Of a stretch of DNA of 64,000 bases, positions 1 through 7,852 are shown one piece after another. The notes below the pieces were generated by a model that saw only the letters and a list, made by a program, of their open reading frames with translations, was not told where the DNA came from and made no database searches. Within the stretch, counting starts at the first letter, position 1. Each line of letters opens with the position of its first letter. A program made the position numbers and the translations under genes. This DNA is from Filimonas sp. (lineage in GTDB: Bacteria; Bacteroidota; Bacteroidia; Chitinophagales; Chitinophagaceae): the NCBI GenBank assembly GCA_017306865.1, contig JAFKHH010000012.1:310001-374000 (forward strand). The letters run 5' to 3'.

Positions 1-849
1 ACCTAACTGTTCCGTATCGAATGTGGTGATCTGTGTTAGAAGAGATAAATGAGTAAAGCTCCCTGCATCGGAAGGGATTGTCACAACAGTTTCTTCATGA
101 GGCTTAAAGGAAGCCCTTCCGATAGAATAGATATTCTCCAGCAATAAACGTTCAGGTTTTTGGGATGTGGTCAGATATTCCATTTCCTGCCGGTAGCTGA
201 GCAACTGCGCACTTATAGTAATATCCTCAGGAACAAACAACGCTTTTTCCTCCAGTTGTGGTACCAGGTTCAGCATTATGTCAACTTGCGGTTCCTTGCG
301 AAGCGCATTCAACATCGTCTCAGATATAATAAGATGCGTTGTATGATCAGTAGGTAATTGATAAGTAGTTGCGTCGGTACAGATATACTCAGCTACATAG
401 TCACTCAGCCCTAGCGCAGTGTACATCTGCTCAACTGCTGTTAAGGATACAGCATTTACATCCAGCAGGTGAAACCTGATCTCATTGCTCGAAAATAGCC
501 TGGTAAAAGAGGTGAGCAAGGTTGCATAAGGGCCGCAACCTGCATATAAGATATGAAGCTGTTCACCCGGAAAATCTTTTTTTAACTGCAATATTGCCTT
601 ATAGATACCGCGAATAAAGGTGCGTGTACGCTGATGCTCCAACAAACAATGAGCGGCCCGGATCGGAGAAACTGCTTTGCCGGAAGGCAGCATAATATTT
701 TCGTCCGTTATGTCGCCAGCCTTTATTCCCGTGCATGTAGCATATAACACGTGCAGTTCTGCTAAAACGATCGTCAGTTCTTTAAAATCAAGCTCATTGA
801 AAAGGAAAGCACTGTTTGCGCGGTCTAAAATGGAAGAAGGGTCTTGCAT
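1..849 (-). CDS. SAM-dependent methyltransferase-like protein, partial (C-terminus beyond the left edge)
   Basis: An open frame of 283 codons runs from an ATG at 849 to position 1 without a stop, so the end of the gene lies outside the window. The N-terminus reads MQDPSSILDR. Around residue 118 there is a glycine-rich class I methyltransferase motif, ILYAGCGPYATLLT, which normally binds S-adenosylmethionine, followed by an acidic strand end (HLLDVNA). A later segment, LIISETMLNALRKEPQ, recalls the catalytic-loop region of protein methyltransferases, but I cannot name the substrate. The gene is transcribed away from the tRNA array next to it. The methyltransferase fold is fairly clear; the specific role is unknown. 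Confidence 0.7.
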   Translation of the reverse strand, partial: MQDPSSILDRANSAFLFNELDFKELTIVLAELHVLYATCTGIKAGDITDENIMLPSGKAVSPIRAAHCLLEHQRTRTFIRGIYKAILQLKKDFPGEQLHILYAGCGPYATLLTSFTRLFSSNEIRFHLLDVNAVSLTAVEQMYTALGLSDYVAEYICTDATTYQLPTDHTTHLIISETMLNALRKEPQVDIMLNLVPQLEEKALFVPEDITISAQLLSYRQEMEYLTTSQKPERLLLENIYSIGRASFKPHEETVVTIPSDAGSFTHLSLLTQITTFDTEQLG

Positions 850-917
850 GCAATTTATTTTAAGGGTCTGTTTTAGTAATCTTAATAAAAATACAAGCTC
901 TACAGTCCAAAACAAAA

Positions 918-943
918 AAAGCCAATCAAAATTGATTGGCTTT
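918..943 (-). terminator. Rho-independent terminator behind the tRNA-like copy
   Basis: On the minus strand AAAGCCAATC pairs with GATTGGCTTT across a 6-nt loop and runs into a T-rich tract. It is the same sequence as the terminator of the intact tRNA at 1070-1095, so tRNA 3' end and terminator were duplicated together. Confidence 0.75.
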
Positions 944-946
944 AAG

Positions 947-1022
947 TGGACCCACCTGGGCTTGAACGGGATTCTCCCGATTTATAAATCGGGATGCTCA
1001 AAACCTGCTGAGTTATAGGATC
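947..1022 (-). pseudogene. Decayed tRNA copy with a remodelled anticodon arm
   Basis: This 76-nt stretch is a degenerate copy of the tRNA at 1100-1173. The 3' end (TTCAAGCCCAGG then GGGTCCA) is identical, but the acceptor 5' strand has two mismatches, the D arm is altered and the T stem no longer pairs. The anticodon arm is replaced by a perfect palindrome CCCGATTTATAAATCGGG; read as a tRNA loop it would give anticodon UAU. The broken acceptor and T stems argue against function. The tRNA-like copy at 57934-58009 carries the same kind of replacement. Confidence 0.7.
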
Positions 1023-1069
1023 ATGTCATTACATTTCAAAAAAGTCATCTATAGAATTGATAAAACAAA

Positions 1070-1095
1070 AAAGCCAATCAAAATTGATTGGCTTT
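1070..1095 (-). terminator. Rho-independent terminator of the CAU tRNA
   Basis: A 10-bp stem (AAAGCCAATC with GATTGGCTTT) followed by Ts on the minus strand lies 4 nt after the tRNA 3' end. Confidence 0.8.
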
Positions 1096-1099
1096 AAAG

Positions 1100-1173
1100 T
1101 GGACCCACCTGGGCTTGAACCAGGGACCCCCTGATTATGAGTCAGGTGCTCTAACCAGCTGAGCTATAGGTCC
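1100..1173 (-). tRNA. tRNA with CAU anticodon (probably tRNA-Ile2, possibly elongator tRNA-Met)
   Basis: The minus strand folds into a full cloverleaf: acceptor GGACCTA with TGGGTCC (one G-T pair), D arm GCTCAGCTGGTTAGAGC, anticodon stem CTGA/TCAG around loop CTCATAA, and T arm CCTGG TTCAAGC CCAGG. The discriminator is A and CCA is not encoded. The anticodon CAU with an ACTCATAATC context resembles the isoleucine tRNA whose C34 is converted to lysidine, but elongator methionine tRNA cannot be excluded by eye. It is followed by a terminator and then a decayed copy of itself. Confidence 0.93.
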
Positions 1174-1262
1174 AATCTCATTGCTGAGATTAAGTATGTA
1201 AAAATTAGCCTGGTTGTGCTAATTCATTGATCTTGATAAGAACTTCTCCCTTTGCGGGAGCG

Positions 1263-1270
1263 CAAAAATA
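1263..1270 (-). promoter_or_regulatory. Bacteroidota -7 box for the CAU tRNA
   Basis: The minus strand reads TATTTTTG, matching TAnnTTTG, followed by GCGCTCCCGCAAAG. The tRNA-Asn promoter has an almost identical stretch after its -7 box, so this may be a shared stable-RNA start region. The predicted transcript has a leader of roughly 80 nt before the tRNA. Confidence 0.6.
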
Positions 1271-1348
1271 TATAAATGGGCTCAAATTTTCGAAAAAAAT
1301 AAAACTATTTTCTAAAATACCCACTCCTTTCGTTTCTGCATTGCCACT

Positions 1349-1356
1349 TACATTTG
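1349..1356 (+). promoter_or_regulatory. Bacteroidota -7 box directly in front of the HAD gene
   Basis: TACATTTG matches TAnnTTTG and ends only 4 nt before the ATG at 1361. Transcription normally starts a few bases past this box, so the mRNA would be leaderless or nearly so. Confidence 0.55.
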
Positions 1357-1360
1357 TAGT

Positions 1361-1975
1361 ATGCAGGCAATTAAAAATATCATTTTCGATCTCGGAGGCG
1401 TTTTTCTCAACATTGATTACAAAAAAACAGCAGACGCTTTTATAAAGTTAGGGGTGACCAATTTTGATCAGTTGTACACGCAGCAAACGGCAAATGAATT
1501 ATTTGAAGAACTGGAAACAGGTAAGATAGAACCTGTTCCATTTTATGAAGCAATCAGGAAAGCGACCGGGTTACCGCTTACAGATAATGATATAAAGCTT
1601 GCCTGGAGTGCTATGTTGCTGGATTTTCCGGCAGATCGCATAGAGTGGCTTACAAACATTGCAAAGAAATACCGGGTTTTTCTCTACTCCAATACCAATG
1701 CCATTCACTATGATCAATTTATGGAAGCGTTTTCCAGGCAAAATGGAGAAAGATCATTCAATGACTATTTCATAAAAGCGTATTACTCTCATGAATTCGG
1801 TTTGCGAAAGCCTTACCCGGAATCCTATAAAGCACTGTTGGATGCGGAAGGATTAAAGGCAGCGGAAACACTCTTTATTGATGATACATTAAAGAATATA
1901 GAGGGTGCTAAAGCTGCGGGGTTACGCACTATTCATTTGGTACCGCCTGCTACAGTATTAGGCCTTAATCTCTAA
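1361..1975 (+). CDS. HAD-superfamily sugar-phosphate phosphatase (YihX-like)
   Basis: This 204-residue protein is a Rossmann-type haloacid dehalogenase hydrolase. Motif I is FDLGGVFLNID near residue 10; the DLGGV form, with glycine where many HADs have the second aspartate, is typical of the YihX-like branch that dephosphorylates small sugar phosphates. Motif II is LYSNTNA (about residue 110), the motif III lysine lies in GLRKPYPES (about 149), and motif IV is LFIDDTLKN (about 172). A helical cap sits between motifs I and II. It is a monocistronic gene with a -7 box almost touching the ATG. The family is clear; the substrate is not. Confidence 0.85.
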   Translation: MQAIKNIIFDLGGVFLNIDYKKTADAFIKLGVTNFDQLYTQQTANELFEELETGKIEPVPFYEAIRKATGLPLTDNDIKLAWSAMLLDFPADRIEWLTNIAKKYRVFLYSNTNAIHYDQFMEAFSRQNGERSFNDYFIKAYYSHEFGLRKPYPESYKALLDAEGLKAAETLFIDDTLKNIEGAKAAGLRTIHLVPPATVLGLNL

Positions 1976-2017
1976 CGGTCTCAACAATGTAGCAGTAAAA
2001 CAGTTTAGCAATAAAAT

Positions 2018-2263
2018 CTACTTAACCTCCTCAAAGTCAATGTAATCTCCATCGCTTGGCGTGGTTGCACGTGTGGCCTGTTGCTGCGTGGTGCTGCTTG
2101 CGGCCTGTTGTTGCTGGCGCATCTGTGCCTGTTGTGCTTCTTGCATTTCCTGCACCTTCTTACGCACCTGTGAAGTAGCTTTTGATACCGGCAGTATAAA
2201 GTCAAAAACCAGTTTATATAGCAGGTAAAATATAAATATGAGAAATAAAATACGTAGTAACAT
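2018..2263 (-). CDS. Small single-pass membrane protein, DUF4834-like
   Basis: An 81-residue protein starts with a strongly hydrophobic segment (MLLRILFLIFIFYLLYKLVF), continues into a glutamine- and alanine-rich, probably coiled-coil linker, and ends in the acidic tail GDYIDFEEVK. This layout is what I recall for the DUF4834 family, found in Bacteroidota and of unknown function. It converges with the HAD gene and is divergent from rimP. Confidence 0.75.
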   Translation of the reverse strand: MLLRILFLIFIFYLLYKLVFDFILPVSKATSQVRKKVQEMQEAQQAQMRQQQQAASSTTQQQATRATTPSDGDYIDFEEVK

Positions 2264-2411
2264 GGTATAAAGGTAATGCTGCTACCGTTTTCAGACGCAA
2301 CCAATCATGCCTTTTTTGCAAATGGTTAACCAATGTTGCTAAAAAAATCAAGTATTTCATCATGGCCACTCAGCGAAATGCCTTGACACTGTGGAGGCTT
2401 TAAACGTTTTT

Positions 2412-2443
2412 TTTGAACAATAATGTTTATTGTGCTACATTTG
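2412..2443 (+). promoter_or_regulatory. Promoter of the rimP-nusA-infB operon with an internal palindrome
   Basis: TTTG (2412-2415) and TACATTTG (2436-2443) are 20 bp apart, a full match to the Bacteroidota promoter. The spacer contains the perfect inverted repeat ACAATAA-TGT-TTATTGT (2417-2433), placed where a bound repressor would block RNA polymerase. Confidence 0.7.
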
Positions 2444-2463
2444 CAGCGGAAAAGAAACGTAAG

Positions 2464-2486
2464 AAGGGAACGAAAGTCGTTCCCTT
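2464..2486 (+). promoter_or_regulatory. Leader hairpin in front of rimP
   Basis: AAGGGAACG and CGTTCCCTT form a 9-bp stem with a 5-nt loop, followed by TCTCTTTTT and then the rimP start codon 12 nt later. It resembles an intrinsic terminator placed in the short leader, so attenuation of the operon is possible. Confidence 0.55.
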
Positions 2487-2497
2487 CTCTTTTTACT

Positions 2498-2968
2498 ATG
2501 ACTTTAGAAACGCAGATACAACAGATCGAACAATTAGTAGAAAAGCTTTTAGCTGAATATCCGGAATACTTCCTTATCCAGGTAAAAATGAAACCTACTA
2601 ACAATGTAAAAGTTTTTATTGATGGCGATAACGGCCTGTCAATAGAAAAATGTGTCTTCTTTAACCGCCAGCTATATAAGCAGATCGAAGAGTCGGCGAT
2701 GTATCCGGCAGGGGAATATTCATTGGAAGTATCTTCTCCCGGGCTGGACGAGCCGCTCAAAATGCACCGCCAATACAGCAAGAACATCGGACGCGATGTA
2801 GAAGTTGTATTCATAGACGGTACAAAAAAAGAAGGCAAACTCCTGCAGGTTACAGAAGCAGACATCATTATTGAAAACACAACAGGTAAAGGCAAAAAAG
2901 CTGTAACACAGCAAGTTGTCATTCCTTTTGTCAATATAAAATCAACAACCGTTCAAATTAAATTTTAA
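2498..2968 (+). CDS. rimP: Ribosome maturation factor RimP
   Basis: The 156-residue protein helps assemble the 30S ribosomal subunit. It has the RimP N-terminal domain (VEKLLAEYPEYFLIQVKM... with VFIDGDNGLSIEKC near residue 45, then EYSLEVSSPGLDEPL near 75) and the SH3-like C-terminal domain from about residue 90. The ATG at 2498 is preferred over an in-frame codon at 2423 because the upstream residues would be encoded by the promoter and leader hairpin. It is the first gene of the conserved rimP-nusA-infB operon. Confidence 0.95.
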   Translation: MTLETQIQQIEQLVEKLLAEYPEYFLIQVKMKPTNNVKVFIDGDNGLSIEKCVFFNRQLYKQIEESAMYPAGEYSLEVSSPGLDEPLKMHRQYSKNIGRDVEVVFIDGTKKEGKLLQVTEADIIIENTTGKGKKAVTQQVVIPFVNIKSTTVQIKF

Positions 2969-3025
2969 ACGATTTCACACAATCTGCCAGGCAAAGCCTG
3001 GTAATTGTGCTTAAACTTTAAGGCT

Positions 3026-4273
3026 ATGGCTAGTATCAACCTTATCGAAGCATTCCAGGATTTTAAAGATGCAGAGAATATTGACCGTCCGACCATGATG
3101 AAAGTGGTAGAGGATGTATTTAAAACCCTGCTTCGCAAAAAATTTGGCAGTGATGAGAACTTCGACGTTATCGTAAACGCAGAAAAAGGAGACCTTGAAA
3201 TTATACGCAGGCGTATGATTGTGGAAGATGGTGAAGTGATGGACCCGCTTGCAGAAGTAGCCTATACAGATGCAATTAAAATAGAACCGGACTTTGAAGT
3301 AGGTGAAGAACTCTACGAAGAAGTAGATATACTGGATTTTGGCCGCCGTGCGATCCTTGCCGCAAAGCAAACGCTGGCAAGCCGTATCAGCGATCTGAAG
3401 AAAAATGTGCTCCTGAAAAAATATAGCGACCGCGTTGGCGATATCATTAGTGCAGAAGTATATCAGGTTTGGAAAAAAGAAGTGTTACTTTTGGATGACG
3501 AAAACAATGAGTTGATTTTACCGAAGAGCGAACAAATCCCACAGGATTACTTCAAAAAAGGTGAAAACGTACGAGCTGTTGTAAGGCGTGTAGACATGAA
3601 AAACAATACGCCGGTTATCATCCTAAGCCGCACCAGTCCGGAATTTTTAGCCAAATTACTTGAGATAGAAGTTCCTGAAATCTTTGACGGTCTTATCACC
3701 ATCAGGAAAATCGTACGCGAACCTGGTGAGAGAGCGAAAGTGGCAGTGGAAAGCTTTGATGACCGCATAGACCCGGTAGGGGCCTGCGTAGGTATGAAAG
3801 GTAGCCGTATACATGGTATTGTTCGTGAATTGAAAAACGAAAACATCGACGTAATCAACTACACTACCAATATCCAATTGTTAATCCAACGTTCCCTGAC
3901 GCCTGCTAAGATCAGCTATATGGAGCTGGACAACGATAAGAAACATGCTGAGGTTTACCTGAAAGCAGACCAGATCTCATTAGCTATCGGACGTCGTGGC
4001 GTAAACATCAAACTTGCCTGTGAACTTACTGGCTATGATATTGATGTGTATCGCGAAAATGAAGGAGAAGAAGAAGAGTTTGATATTGACATGGATGAGT
4101 TTACAGATGAAATAGAAGGTTGGATCATTGAAGAATTGAAACGCGTGGGTTGCGATACGGCAAGAAGCGTATTGAACCTGACAGCGGATGAATTGGAACG
4201 CAGAACCGATCTTGAGAGAGAAACGATCGAAGAAGTAAGAAGAATTTTACAGGAAGAATTCGATCGGGAATAA
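3026..4273 (+). CDS. nusA: Transcription termination/antitermination factor NusA
   Basis: This 415-residue RNA polymerase-binding factor contains the NusA N-terminal domain (residues 1 to about 125), an S1 domain (about 130-195) and two KH domains, the last with the motif IGRRGVNIKLACELTG near residue 325. The C-terminus is acidic and ends with a short helical segment; there are no extra acidic repeats of the enterobacterial type. The start is set at the ATG at 3026 (MASINLIEAFQ), which matches how Bacteroidota NusA proteins usually begin. It lies between rimP and infB, as in most bacteria; a hairpin-rich 125-bp gap separates it from infB. Confidence 0.95.
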   Translation: MASINLIEAFQDFKDAENIDRPTMMKVVEDVFKTLLRKKFGSDENFDVIVNAEKGDLEIIRRRMIVEDGEVMDPLAEVAYTDAIKIEPDFEVGEELYEEVDILDFGRRAILAAKQTLASRISDLKKNVLLKKYSDRVGDIISAEVYQVWKKEVLLLDDENNELILPKSEQIPQDYFKKGENVRAVVRRVDMKNNTPVIILSRTSPEFLAKLLEIEVPEIFDGLITIRKIVREPGERAKVAVESFDDRIDPVGACVGMKGSRIHGIVRELKNENIDVINYTTNIQLLIQRSLTPAKISYMELDNDKKHAEVYLKADQISLAIGRRGVNIKLACELTGYDIDVYRENEGEEEEFDIDMDEFTDEIEGWIIEELKRVGCDTARSVLNLTADELERRTDLERETIEEVRRILQEEFDRE

Positions 4274-4289
4274 TTGTTGCAACAAAAAC

Positions 4290-4316
4290 GCAGGTTAAAA
4301 GCAACAAATTACCTGC
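4290..4316 (+). promoter_or_regulatory. Hairpin between nusA and infB
   Basis: GCAGGT (4290-4295) pairs with ACCTGC (4311-4316) in the gap between the two genes. There is no strong T-tract, so it is more likely an RNA processing or stability element than a terminator. Confidence 0.35.
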
Positions 4317-4398
4317 TCTCTGTTGTCAAAGGTCAGGGTGTGTTCATTTACACCAAAAGCATGCACTCCAAGAGAGGCATAATAATAAAAAGTACTGA

Positions 4399-7300
4399 AT
4401 GTCAGAATTGAAATTACCCAGATTGTTGGCTGCCGCCAAGGAATTCAACATAGGTCAGGACACCCTGATCGAATTTCTTGCTGGCAAAGGATTTAATCGT
4501 GAGGACCTGAAGCCTACCGGAAAACTGTCTGAGCCCATGTACCGTGAGCTGCAGAAAGAATTCCAGGGGGATAAAGTGGCAAAAAATAAGGCGGACCAGA
4601 TAGAGATTCCAAAAGGGGTGCAGGGAGATAGAAAGAAAAAAGAAGAAGAAGAGGCTGCAAAAAAAGAAGAAAAGAAAGTAGTGCCTCCACCACCACCTCC
4701 GGTTGTGGAAGAAGTGAAGCCAGTACAACCACCTGTTACCCAGACACCTGTAGAGCCGGTAGTAAAAGAGAAAGAAGAGGTAAAGCCTCCTGTTGTTGCA
4801 GAAGAGCCAAAACCTGAAGTTGTAGCTCCAGTTAAGGAGAAAGAAAAAGAACAGCCAAAAGCACAGGAAGAACAACCAGAAATAACAAAAGTGGGTGTGC
4901 CTGAAATAGAAGGCCCGAAGATTATTAATAAAATAGACCTTTCTGCAATAGATTCTTCCACTCGCCCTAAGAAATCAGCGAAGAAAAAAGAAGAGCAGGA
5001 AGAGGAGCAACAGCAAGTCACACCTCCTGTTCAGGAGCCTCAACCTGTTGTAAAACAACCAGAAGTAGCACCTGTTACGGAAGCGCCTAAGGTTGTAGCA
5101 GAAGAAAAAATTGCACCTAAGAAAGAAGTGCAACAGCCTAAAGTTAAAGTAGAAGAAAAACCAGCGCCTAAAGTGCAGGAAGAGCCAAAAACAATACAGC
5201 CGCAGGCTCAGCCTGCTACACAGGGAACTGTAAGCGACGAGCCGGTGATTGAAAATATCAAAGCGGAAAAAATAGAAGGACCTAAGATCCTTGGTAAAAT
5301 AGAATTGCCTGTTGACAACGACACAAGACCAAAATCTGTTGGTGGACGTGACGAAAAACGCAAACGCAAGCGTATTCCTGTAGACAAAAAAGGAAACGAA
5401 GGTGGCGGCGGACACAGTGGTCAGGGTCATCAGCAGGGACAAGGCGGCGGTGGCGGTTTCAACCGCGATAACCGTGGCGGAGGTCAGCAAGGTGGCGGAG
5501 GCTTCAATCGCGATCGCGGCCAGGGTCAGCAACAAGGCCAGGGTGGTGGTGGATTCAACCGCGGTGGCGGCCAGGGCCAGCAAGGCCAGGGCGGCGGCGG
5601 AGGATTCAACCGTGGCGGTGGCGGACAGGGCCAAGGCGGCTTTAACCGTGGTGGTCAGGGTCAGCAAGGCCAGGGCGGTGGCGGATTCAACCGCGGTGGT
5701 GGTCAGGGACAAGGTCGTCCGAACGATCGTCGCCAGGGTGGTAACCGTGACAGAAACACGAGCAACGCCCCTCGCAAAGAAGATAAAGAAATAGATCAGA
5801 AAGAAATACAGGAAAAAATCAGGCAAACACAGGCTAAACTGGCTGGGTCAGGTGGTCGTGGTAAAAGCCTGAAAGCAAAATATCGTCGTGCTAAACGCGA
5901 AGAAGCGGCAGAAGCAATGGGCGAAATGGGAGAAGACAACAAACTACAGGTAACGGAATTTGTTACCGTAAGTGAGTTGGCAAATCTCATGGATGTAAGT
6001 TTTGCCGAAGTGATCAGTAAATGTATGAGCCTCGGCATCATGGTGTCTATTAACCAGAGACTGGATGCGGAAGTAATTGAACTGGTTGCCGGCGAGTTCG
6101 GATTTGAAGTGGAATTTACAAGCCTTGACGATGTAACTGAGGATGATGAAGATGATGTAGATGATCCGGAAGATCTGTTGCCTCGTCCTCCTGTGGTAAC
6201 CATCATGGGGCACGTTGACCACGGTAAAACATCATTACTTGACTATATACGTAGTGCAAATGTGGTAGCCGGTGAGGCCGGTGGTATCACGCAGCACATA
6301 GGTGCATACCAGGTAACAACGGCTGGTGATAAAAAGATCACCTTCCTCGATACACCGGGTCACGAAGCCTTCACGGCCATGCGTGCCCGTGGTGCTAAAG
6401 CGGCAGACGTTGCTGTAATTGTAATTGCAGCGGACGATGCGGTGATGCCTCAAACGAAAGAAGCGATCAGCCACGCACAGGCTGCCGGACTTCCAATGAT
6501 CTTTGCTATCAACAAAATAGATAAAGACGGAGCCAATCCACAAAAGATCTATGAGCAATTGTCTCAGATGAACATTCTTGTAGAAGAGTGGGGCGGTAAA
6601 TATCAAAGCCAGCAGTTGTCTGCAAAACAAGGTTTGAATGTAGACCTGTTGCTTGAAAAAATATTACTCGAAGCAGAATTACTGGACCTGAAAGCTAACC
6701 CGGAAAGGGAAGCTACAGGTACGATCATTGAAGCTTCATTAGATAAAGGCCGTGGATACGTAGCAACATTGCTGGTTCAGAACGGTACACTGCGCCAGGG
6801 CGATATCCTCGTATCTGGTCAGCACTTTGGCCGCGTAAAAGCAATGTTCAACGAACGTAATCAGCGTGTGAACGAAGCGCCTCCTTCCTCTCCGGTACAG
6901 ATCCTTGGTCTGAACGGTGCGCCGCAGGCAGGTGAGAAAATCAAAGTGTACGAAGACGAAGCAGAAGCAAAAGAAATTGCAACAAAACGTGCGCAGATTC
7001 TGCGTGAGCAAGGATTACGTGCCCGTAAGCATATTACGCTTGATGAAATCGGACGTCGTTTGGCATTGGGTAACTTTAAAGAACTCAATATCATTATCAA
7101 AGGTGACGTGGACGGTTCTGTAGAAGCATTGAGTGATTCCTTACAGAAACTTTCTACAGACGAGATCGCAGTACGTGTAGTACACAAAGCTGTAGGTCAG
7201 ATTTCAGAAAGTGACGTATTGCTCGCAACGGCTTCTGACGCCATCATTGTTGGCTTTAACGTTCGTCCTTCTATGCAGGCTAATAAACTGGCTGAAACAG

Positions 7301-7704
7301 AAGGTGTACAGATCAAATTGTACTCCATCATCTACACCGCTATTGAAGAGGTTAAGAGTGCAATGGAAGGTATGCTTGAACCTAAGATCCAGGAAAAAAT
7401 TGTTGCGAACGTGGAAGTACGCGAAGTGTACAAATTTGACAAAGCAACAGTTGCCGGATGTTATGTACTGGATGGTAAAATCAGCCGTAACAACAAGATC
7501 CGCATTATCAGGGACGGTATCGTGGAATATCCTAAAGGTGAAGGCCAGCACGCTGAGCTTGGTAGCCTGAAACGTTTCAAAGATGATGTGAAAGATGTTG
7601 CAACAGGTTACGAGTGCGGTCTGACGATCAAGAACTTTAACGATCTTAAAGTTGGTGACATCGTAGAAGCATTTGAAGAAGAAGAAGTAAAACGTACATT
7701 ATAA
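4399..7704 (+). CDS. infB: Translation initiation factor IF-2 with a long disordered, Gly/Arg/Gln-rich insert
   Basis: The 1,101-residue GTPase brings initiator tRNA to the 30S subunit. Residues 1-55 form an IF-2-associated N-terminal domain, residues 75-330 are rich in K, E, P and V, and residues about 340-455 are a repetitive stretch of [10 protein letters not shown]-like units. An IF2_N domain follows (about 515-575). The G domain has [13 protein letters not shown] (about 600), DTPGHEAF and NKIDK, then domains II-IV to the end. The length exceeds that of E. coli IF-2 (890 residues), mostly because of the disordered N-terminal half. It is the last gene of the operon and ends in a strong terminator. 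Confidence 0.97.
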   Translation: MSELKLPRLLAAAKEFNIGQDTLIEFLAGKGFNREDLKPTGKLSEPMYRELQKEFQGDKVAKNKADQIEIPKGVQGDRKKKEEEEAAKKEEKKVVPPPPPPVVEEVKPVQPPVTQTPVEPVVKEKEEVKPPVVAEEPKPEVVAPVKEKEKEQPKAQEEQPEITKVGVPEIEGPKIINKIDLSAIDSSTRPKKSAKKKEEQEEEQQQVTPPVQEPQPVVKQPEVAPVTEAPKVVAEEKIAPKKEVQQPKVKVEEKPAPKVQEEPKTIQPQAQPATQGTVSDEPVIENIKAEKIEGPKILGKIELPVDNDTRPKSVGGRDEKRKRKRIPVDKKGNEGGGGHSGQGHQQGQGGGGGFNRDNRGGGQQGGGGFNRDRGQGQQQGQGGGGFNRGGGQGQQGQGGGGGFNRGGGGQGQGGFNRGGQGQQGQGGGGFNRGGGQGQGRPNDRRQGGNRDRNTSNAPRKEDKEIDQKEIQEKIRQTQAKLAGSGGRGKSLKAKYRRAKREEAAEAMGEMGEDNKLQVTEFVTVSELANLMDVSFAEVISKCMSLGIMVSINQRLDAEVIELVAGEFGFEVEFTSLDDVTEDDEDDVDDPEDLLPRPPVVTIMGHVDHGKTSLLDYIRSANVVAGEAGGITQHIGAYQVTTAGDKKITFLDTPGHEAFTAMRARGAKAADVAVIVIAADDAVMPQTKEAISHAQAAGLPMIFAINKIDKDGANPQKIYEQLSQMNILVEEWGGKYQSQQLSAKQGLNVDLLLEKILLEAELLDLKANPEREATGTIIEASLDKGRGYVATLLVQNGTLRQGDILVSGQHFGRVKAMFNERNQRVNEAPPSSPVQILGLNGAPQAGEKIKVYEDEAEAKEIATKRAQILREQGLRARKHITLDEIGRRLALGNFKELNIIIKGDVDGSVEALSDSLQKLSTDEIAVRVVHKAVGQISESDVLLATASDAIIVGFNVRPSMQANKLAETEGVQIKLYSIIYTAIEEVKSAMEGMLEPKIQEKIVANVEVREVYKFDKATVAGCYVLDGKISRNNKIRIIRDGIVEYPKGEGQHAELGSLKRFKDDVKDVATGYECGLTIKNFNDLKVGDIVEAFEEEEVKRTL

Positions 7705-7715
7705 TTTAATTTCAT

Positions 7716-7788
7716 AAGCTACAAGCTTGTTCCCTTGTGTATTCCTATTGTGGTAGCACATGGTTTCGGCTTGTAGCTTTTTTTTTGT
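7716..7788 (+). terminator. Terminator of the rimP-nusA-infB operon
   Basis: AAGCTACAAGC (7716-7726) and GCTTGTAGCTT (7769-7779) pair perfectly and are followed by a run of nine Ts. The loop of about 42 nt is unusually long. Confidence 0.7.
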
Positions 7789-7809
7789 TAAAAGCTTTTC
7801 ACATCTGCA

Positions 7810-7836
7810 TTTGCTGATACTGAATAGTTATTTTTG
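7810..7836 (+). promoter_or_regulatory. Promoter of the SurA-like gene
   Basis: TTTG (7810-7813) and TATTTTTG (7829-7836) match the Bacteroidota boxes with a 15-bp spacer, slightly short. The ATG at 7853 would follow a leader of about 10 nt. Confidence 0.5.
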
Positions 7837-7852
7837 AGTGTATTCCTATAAT

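Noticed and set aside
160-357. 65-codon plus-strand frame
   Set aside because: It is antisense to the methyltransferase-like coding region, which has a clear SAM-binding motif.
947-1022. A functional tRNA-Ile with anticodon UAU
   Set aside because: The acceptor stem has two mismatches and the T stem does not pair, so the cloverleaf is broken despite the good anticodon hairpin.
4975-5826. Long antisense and alternate-frame open frames in the infB repeat region
   Set aside because: They are low-complexity shadows of the KEPV- and GGGFNRGG-coding sequence and have no independent signals.
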